From contig DGRP01000164.1 in the NCBI GenBank assembly GCA_002391065.1, forward strand, positions 1-31,737: DNA of 31,737 nt. The letters are read 5' to 3'. The first letter of the stretch is position 1, and every line of letters begins with the position of its first letter. Shown piece by piece: positions 27,722-31,737 of the stretch. A program made the position numbers and the translations under genes. This DNA is from Ruminococcus sp. UBA4385 (GTDB lineage: Bacteria; Bacillota_A; Clostridia; Oscillospirales; Ruminococcaceae). The notes beneath the pieces are model-generated. The model did not search any database, was not told where the DNA came from, and saw only the letters and a program-made list of their open reading frames with translations.

Positions 27722-27903
27722 ACGTATTAACTCCTTTATTGAAAGACGGGCAGAACTGCCCATTTTATAATTATTATGTTAAAATATTTAGCTGAATATG
27801 GTCACAGAGCATGACCCGCACATATAATTTTATCACAATTCACTAAATATAGCAAGTCAATTTCTAAAGAAAATCTAAATTTTTCAGTTTTTTTCAAAAA
27901 GTA
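27722..27903. other. Divergent intergenic region with leader hairpins for the MBOAT gene
   Basis: On the MBOAT side there are hairpins gggcag-aa-ctgccc (27749-27762) and ggtca/tgacc (27800-27804/27812-27816), then AT-rich DNA. A possible - strand promoter TTGCTA-17-TAAAAT lies around 27830-27860, but the hexamers are weak. The + strand promoter of the epimerase gene follows at 27904-27932. Confidence 0.4.
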
Positions 27904-27932
27904 TTTGCAAAAAAGAAAATATGTGGTATAAT
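27904..27932 (+). promoter_or_regulatory. Sigma-A promoter of the SDR epimerase gene
   Basis: TTTGCA (27904-27909) and perfect TATAAT (27927-27932) are 17 bp apart, about 40 bp before the preferred start. Confidence 0.75.
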
Positions 27933-27972
27933 ATATCTTAAGTAAATGTCTTTGGAGAGGGGTGTGGCTTTC

Positions 27973-28902
27973 GTGGCATCAATTTTGTTAACAGGAGCAA
28001 GCGGTATGGTAGGTCAGTATCTGACGTCCAGCCTGCTGCATAAGAAGCACCGTGTTTTTGCGATCGACTCGAAGTCTAACGAATTTATAGGACAGGATCC
28101 GAATTACACTTTCATTCAGTGCGATATCACAGATAAAGATTCGATAAGCTCTGTAATGACAAGCAATCAGATCGATGTAGTAGTACATCTGGCTTGTTCG
28201 GTAGATAATGATTTTGACCCGTACATAACCGATACGGAGCTCAAGACCAGCAAGACTTGTGACAAGTTCATATACTCACTGGCCGACAAGGCAGGAGTAA
28301 GGTGTTTTATACTGCTGAGCACAACTGATATTTATGGTGTACAGAAGGGCAGAGAGCCTATAAGAGAAACTGCTCCCGAAAAGGGAACAACCAACTATGC
28401 TGATCTGAAAATGACCAGTGAAAAGCTTATGAACAAGGCTTTCAAGAAGTCTGACACAATTCCTGTAATTGCAAGGGTAGCTCCGCTTTATGATGCTGAG
28501 TATACTCAGAACCTGCATGACAGGGTGTATGACACTAAGGAGAATGTGGCTTATATTTTCCAGGACGGAGAGTATGGCTTTACTTTCTGCTGCGTATTCA
28601 ATCTTATAGACTTCATCAACGGTATTATAAATGTACCTACGGGAAGGTATGAGGGCATATACAATGTCTGCGATTCGAGGATAACCACTGCTAAGGAGAT
28701 CATCGACTATGAGAAGGAGCACCACAGAATAGGTGCAGTTATCCAGAAGTCGGGAACAGGCGGACTTGTGCTCAACAAGGGTAAGATGAGAACGGACTAT
28801 CGTTACTTCGACCCGACAATGACCTTCAACAACTGGAACATAGATAACACCAGAGCTAAGAGAATAGCTCCGATGAGGTGGAATCTGAAGAATACTAAGT
28901 AA
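27973..28902 (+). CDS. NAD(P)-dependent epimerase/dehydratase, extended SDR
   Basis: A 309-residue extended short-chain dehydrogenase/reductase. It has the Rossmann motif GASGMVG near the N-terminus, FIQCDITD, VVHLACSVD, LLSTTDIYG and the catalytic Y-x3-K (YADLK). Members convert nucleotide sugars or related compounds; the substrate is unknown. Possible starts are ATG 27946, GTG 27964 and GTG 27973; GAGAGGGG at 27955-27962 lies inside the ATG-started frame and fits best the GTG at 27973, giving MASILLTGASGMVG. It has its own promoter and is followed by a hairpin with a T-run, then the lipoprotein gene. Confidence 0.82.
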   Translation: MASILLTGASGMVGQYLTSSLLHKKHRVFAIDSKSNEFIGQDPNYTFIQCDITDKDSISSVMTSNQIDVVVHLACSVDNDFDPYITDTELKTSKTCDKFIYSLADKAGVRCFILLSTTDIYGVQKGREPIRETAPEKGTTNYADLKMTSEKLMNKAFKKSDTIPVIARVAPLYDAEYTQNLHDRVYDTKENVAYIFQDGEYGFTFCCVFNLIDFINGIINVPTGRYEGIYNVCDSRITTAKEIIDYEKEHHRIGAVIQKSGTGGLVLNKGKMRTDYRYFDPTMTFNNWNIDNTRAKRIAPMRWNLKNTK

Positions 28903-28908
28903 GTAACT

Positions 28909-28945
28909 CAGGCATGGATAAATTAAATTTATCCATGCCTGTTTT
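28909..28945 (+). terminator. Terminator after the SDR epimerase gene
   Basis: A perfect 15-bp stem with a 3-nt loop (28909-28923/28927-28941) followed by TTTT. The RBS of the lipoprotein gene follows 4 nt later, so read-through would produce that gene. Confidence 0.8.
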
Positions 28946-28961
28946 GAAAGGAGAATGCTTT

Positions 28962-29597
28962 ATGAAAAAGGAATTATTGGTTTTGGCATTATGTGCTGTG
29001 CTTTTTTCCGGCTGCGGTGCAGGAGCAGACAGTTCCTCTGAAAAGTCGGTAGAAAAGGTCAGCAGCGTACAGACGACCGCCCCACAGGCTGAAAAGGAAA
29101 GCACTCTGCCTGATGTTGCTGACAAGGTTAGTGATATTGATACCTCCGAGAGCTTTTCAAGCTTTGATGAGCTTGCAGGCTCTGAAAAGGTTAAGGGGTA
29201 TCTTGAAAAGGCCGGAGCAGATAAGCTGTCTGCGCCTGTCATAAGCGATAAAATGTCACAGACAGGTGAGATAACCCTTTATGACAACTGCTTTTATGTA
29301 AGCTATGCCGATCAGGATACTCTCGACAGCGAACAGCCTGTTGTAGTGACGGTATGCTTCAGCTTTGACAAGGTAAACGACCTTGACGGAATGACCGCAT
29401 TCTTTGAGGAGTTTATGGGCGACGGTGCTTTCAGCACAGGCTCATTTGAAGCAGACAGCGAAAACGGTGTTGTTGTGAACAAGGGAAATCACGTTAGTCT
29501 CTACCGTGCATCGGCAGACGGACTGCTCTACTGCATTTTCTCGGAGGGGCTTTCCGAAGAGGAGATATACGGATATCTTGATGCTGTGATCTTCTGA
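28962..29597 (+). CDS. Hypothetical secreted lipoprotein
   Basis: A 211-residue protein with a type II signal peptide: MKKELLVLALCAVLFSGCG, with the lipobox LFSGC and Cys18 as predicted lipid-anchored residue. A Ser/Glu/Lys-rich linker follows, then a compact domain (about 65-211) of strands and helices without a family pattern I recognise. AAAGGAG sits 8-9 nt before the ATG at 28962. An in-frame ATG at 28914 lies in the hairpin and would bury the signal peptide. A bidirectional terminator follows. Confidence 0.8.
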   Translation: MKKELLVLALCAVLFSGCGAGADSSSEKSVEKVSSVQTTAPQAEKESTLPDVADKVSDIDTSESFSSFDELAGSEKVKGYLEKAGADKLSAPVISDKMSQTGEITLYDNCFYVSYADQDTLDSEQPVVVTVCFSFDKVNDLDGMTAFFEEFMGDGAFSTGSFEADSENGVVVNKGNHVSLYRASADGLLYCIFSEGLSEEEIYGYLDAVIF

Positions 29598-29602
29598 TAA
29601 TA

Positions 29603-29632
29603 AAAAAAGAACTGCCATAGGCAGTTCTTTTT
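29603..29632. terminator. Bidirectional terminator between lipoprotein and lipid kinase genes
   Basis: A perfect gaactgcc/ggcagttc stem with loop ata, with A-run on the left and T-run on the right, so it serves both converging genes. Confidence 0.9.
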
Positions 29633-29635
29633 GTT

Positions 29636-30646
29636 TTACTCGTCTTCGGATGCAGTAATGTCAGCGGAATTATAGCGTTCATCAATGTTTCCCGTAAGGG
29701 ACTGCGTGAGCGCATCGTTCAGGGCACGGTTGAATTCTTCCTGATCTTCGGTTATGCTTGTGCTCTTGAGCTTCAGACGTATTGCCTGCTTCAGATTCTT
29801 TATATCCACAACCTTGTGAATTCCGCCTGCTTCACCGTCAATAGTCCATGCAATTTCATCTTCGCACTTGAATACTATGTGCGATGCCTTAAAGGTTACA
29901 AAGTTTCTCTCGGTCAGGTTATTGAATGCCGCATTTGAAACGGTGGTACTGAAATCTATAGGGTTTTTCGGGGTCTTGCAGAGAACTGTCTCGAAAAGAC
30001 CGTCATCAAGCACTACATTGTCGGAAACAAGATTCTTCATTCCGCCGATAGACAGCGCATTTGACACAAGCCCTAAGATAAAGTCGCCCTCAGTTACCTC
30101 GCCGTCATGCCATACTGACATTTTGTGTCCACGGTATTTGGGGGCTCTTCTGATACCCTCGGCAAGATAAGCCGCATGGCCGAAAATGTTCTTTATATTC
30201 TGCTTTGTCTCGTATGAAACATCGGTGAATGCTCCGAAACCAGCGACATATACAAAGCTTTCGTCATTCATCATTCCGACGTCATAATCAAAGTAAACTC
30301 CGTCAACTATCTCCTGAGCCGCATTTATAAGCTTTTTCGAGATGTTGAGCGAGTTTGCACAGTCATTCGTAGAGCCTGCGGGTATATATCCCAGAGGCTT
30401 TTTTTCATCGAAGGTCAGCAGTGCCTTTACAGCCTCGGAGAGCGTTCCGTCACCGCCCGATGTAACTATAAGGTCATAGTTGCGGCCGTCTTCCTTGATC
30501 TTGCGGCAGCCGTCAAGCTTTGCCTGAGTAGGGTAGGCAGTAACATCATAGCCGCCCTTTGTGAAAACATCAATTATGTCACAGAGATTGCTTTTGAGCA
30601 GGCCTTTTCCTGCCCGGCTGTTATAAACAAACAAAAGCTTTTCCAT
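29636..30646 (-). CDS. Diacylglycerol kinase family lipid kinase
   Basis: A 336-residue protein of the DagK/YegS/LCB5 type, which phosphorylates diacylglycerol or related lipids on the inner face of the membrane. It has FVYNSRAGKG near the start, the nucleotide-binding GGDGT at 64-68, GYIPAGSTND at 87-95 and the beta-sandwich C-terminal domain with TIDGEAGG. The last 45 residues are an acidic tail. AGGAGG precedes the ATG. Its likely role is recycling of diacylglycerol from lipoteichoic acid-type synthesis, which is an inference from the family. Confidence 0.9.
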   Translation of the reverse strand: MEKLLFVYNSRAGKGLLKSNLCDIIDVFTKGGYDVTAYPTQAKLDGCRKIKEDGRNYDLIVTSGGDGTLSEAVKALLTFDEKKPLGYIPAGSTNDCANSLNISKKLINAAQEIVDGVYFDYDVGMMNDESFVYVAGFGAFTDVSYETKQNIKNIFGHAAYLAEGIRRAPKYRGHKMSVWHDGEVTEGDFILGLVSNALSIGGMKNLVSDNVVLDDGLFETVLCKTPKNPIDFSTTVSNAAFNNLTERNFVTFKASHIVFKCEDEIAWTIDGEAGGIHKVVDIKNLKQAIRLKLKSTSITEDQEEFNRALNDALTQSLTGNIDERYNSADITASEDE

Positions 30647-30685
30647 AATGTTCCTCCTGAAATATTATATCGGAAAATGCTGTTA

Positions 30686-31654
30686 CTATACAAAGTGAAT
30701 GATAAGTCTTACAACTGCTGCGAGAAATACTGTCATAGAAGATGCAAACATCATCATCTGTGTTGTCCAGAATATATCGTTTGAGGCTGCTTCCTTCTTG
30801 CCGTAGCCTATGGTCGGGCGCTTGACGGTCTCACCTCTGCGGACAATATCACCGCCGAGAGTGAGCTCCAGTGCGCCTGCACATACAGACTGCGTCTGAG
30901 CTGCGTTCGGGCTTGGAGAATGGCGCTTATCCTTGCGGTATACCTTCCATGCATCTTTTACCGAAAGCCCCAGAAAGGCTGAATCGAGCAGCATAAACAT
31001 CGCACAGAGCCTTGCGGGAATAAACACAAGTATATCGTCAACAATAGCTGCTGCCTTGCCAAAATAGCGGTATGACTCCGACTTGAAGCCTATAGTGCTG
31101 TCAAGAATGTTGAGCGTTCTGACTAAGAAGCCGCCCGCACCGCCGAAAATTGCACACCAGAACAGCGGAGACACCGCCTTGTCGGAAGCGTCTTCGGCAA
31201 CAGTTTCCACAGTGCCCTTTATTATGTCCTGCATTTCAAGTTCATCAGTGTCACGGAAGCTTACCTCTGCAAGCCTTTTTCTTGCCCCTGTGAGATTGTT
31301 TCCCTTTACTGCCCTTGTAATGCTTTCAGCCGAAAGTCTCTGACCTCTTACCGAAATTGATGACCAGCAGAGCAGTCCCTCAACTGCAATACCGAGGAGA
31401 TTATTCAGGCTGTAGCAAAGCACCAGCAGTATCGCCGACAGTCCGCCGACTATCACTATAACAGCCACCACAAGCATAACTCCGCCCATCTGCTGGGCAT
31501 CGTCAGAGCGTTTGTAGCTGTGCTTGAAAGCCCTTGAAAGGGTCTTTATCAGTGCTTTTACCAGCTTCTGAGGATATATGATCATATCGGGATCTCCGAA
31601 GAGCATATCCAGTGCAAAGCCGAGTGCCAGCGCAGCAAGCGAATTGAGGAGCAT
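30686..31654 (-). CDS. cbiB: Adenosylcobinamide-phosphate synthase CbiB/CobD
   Basis: This polytopic membrane enzyme attaches aminopropanol phosphate to adenosylcobyric acid in cobalamin synthesis. The 322-residue protein has GFALDMLFGDP near the start, the ESITRAVKGNNLTGARKRLAEV segment, ETVAEDASDKAVSPLFWC, and SPNAAQTQSVCAGALELTLGG with the family glycine-rich region. The in-frame GTG/TTG at 31681-31676 lack an RBS; AAAGGATG before the ATG at 31654 decides the start. No other cobalamin gene lies in the window; partners may follow past the right edge. The 83 bp upstream hold only a 13-codon frame. Confidence 0.92.
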   Translation of the reverse strand: MLLNSLAALALGFALDMLFGDPDMIIYPQKLVKALIKTLSRAFKHSYKRSDDAQQMGGVMLVVAVIVIVGGLSAILLVLCYSLNNLLGIAVEGLLCWSSISVRGQRLSAESITRAVKGNNLTGARKRLAEVSFRDTDELEMQDIIKGTVETVAEDASDKAVSPLFWCAIFGGAGGFLVRTLNILDSTIGFKSESYRYFGKAAAIVDDILVFIPARLCAMFMLLDSAFLGLSVKDAWKVYRKDKRHSPSPNAAQTQSVCAGALELTLGGDIVRRGETVKRPTIGYGKKEAASNDIFWTTQMMMFASSMTVFLAAVVRLIIHFV

Positions 31655-31737
31655 AGGGACATCCTTTCTGTTAGGCAACACCGCACGACCCGCGGCTAAC
31701 GCCTCTGCACATCATCTGCTTGCCAGATTTCCGTCAT

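Noticed and set aside
31655..31737. Start of a further gene or repeat at the right edge
   Set aside because: On the - strand a frame from the window edge stops after 13 codons and no family can be judged from 83 bp; a dispersed repeat is possible but no second copy is in the window.

Overview
The window is a chromosomal origin region from a Gram-positive Clostridia bacterium. The gene content, AT-leaning intergenic DNA, TTG starts and intergenic hairpin clusters suggest an Oscillospiraceae member close to Ruminococcus; this placement is an inference from gene order and protein style, not from a search. No phage, IS transposase, CRISPR array, rRNA or tRNA was found.

Left arm (1-5.5 kb, + strand): structured repeat DNA, then tsaD, a GtrA-like membrane protein, tatD, a GtrB-like polyprenyl-phosphate glycosyltransferase, an SseB-like protein and a membrane-anchored class A beta-lactamase-fold serine hydrolase. 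A hairpin-rich cassette at 5551-5768 separates this arm from the convergent gyrase genes.

Origin core (5.8-19.2 kb): on the - strand, dnaA, the dnaA-dnaN intergenic origin, dnaN, an S4-domain protein, recF, remB, gyrB, a small membrane protein and gyrA. On the + strand, rpmH, rnpA, yidD, yidC and khpB (jag). This is the classic Firmicutes origin layout. The origin holds one perfect DnaA box, a cluster of TGTTGAA motifs and a trinucleotide-periodic AT tract resembling DnaA-trios. The DnaA domain IV motif is NHST instead of the usual DHTT/DHST.

Right arm (19.3-27.7 kb, - strand): guaB with its own promoter, an amidohydrolase, dut, hisC, a TatD-associated-type radical SAM protein, a second structured repeat block, then a tight cluster of a TIGR01212-type radical SAM protein, a membrane protein with a Thr/Pro/Glu-rich tail, and an MBOAT protein. 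The MBOAT lacks its invariant histidine and its partner looks like a DHHW/AlgX-type N-terminal stub, so the pair may be a catalytically silent derivative of a polysaccharide O-acetylation system. Last come an SDR epimerase and a lipoprotein (+), and a diacylglycerol-kinase-family lipid kinase and CbiB/CobD (-).

Near-identical ~122-bp inverted repeats at 1-123 and 24191-24312 bracket the whole origin region. Genes in both arms between core and repeats point toward the origin, head-on to replication, unlike the core genes. The points most worth a second look are the silent MBOAT/stub pair, the DnaA/box covariation, the origin-bracketing inverted repeats, the non-canonical ATT start of tatD, and the gyrase residues at quinolone-determining positions.
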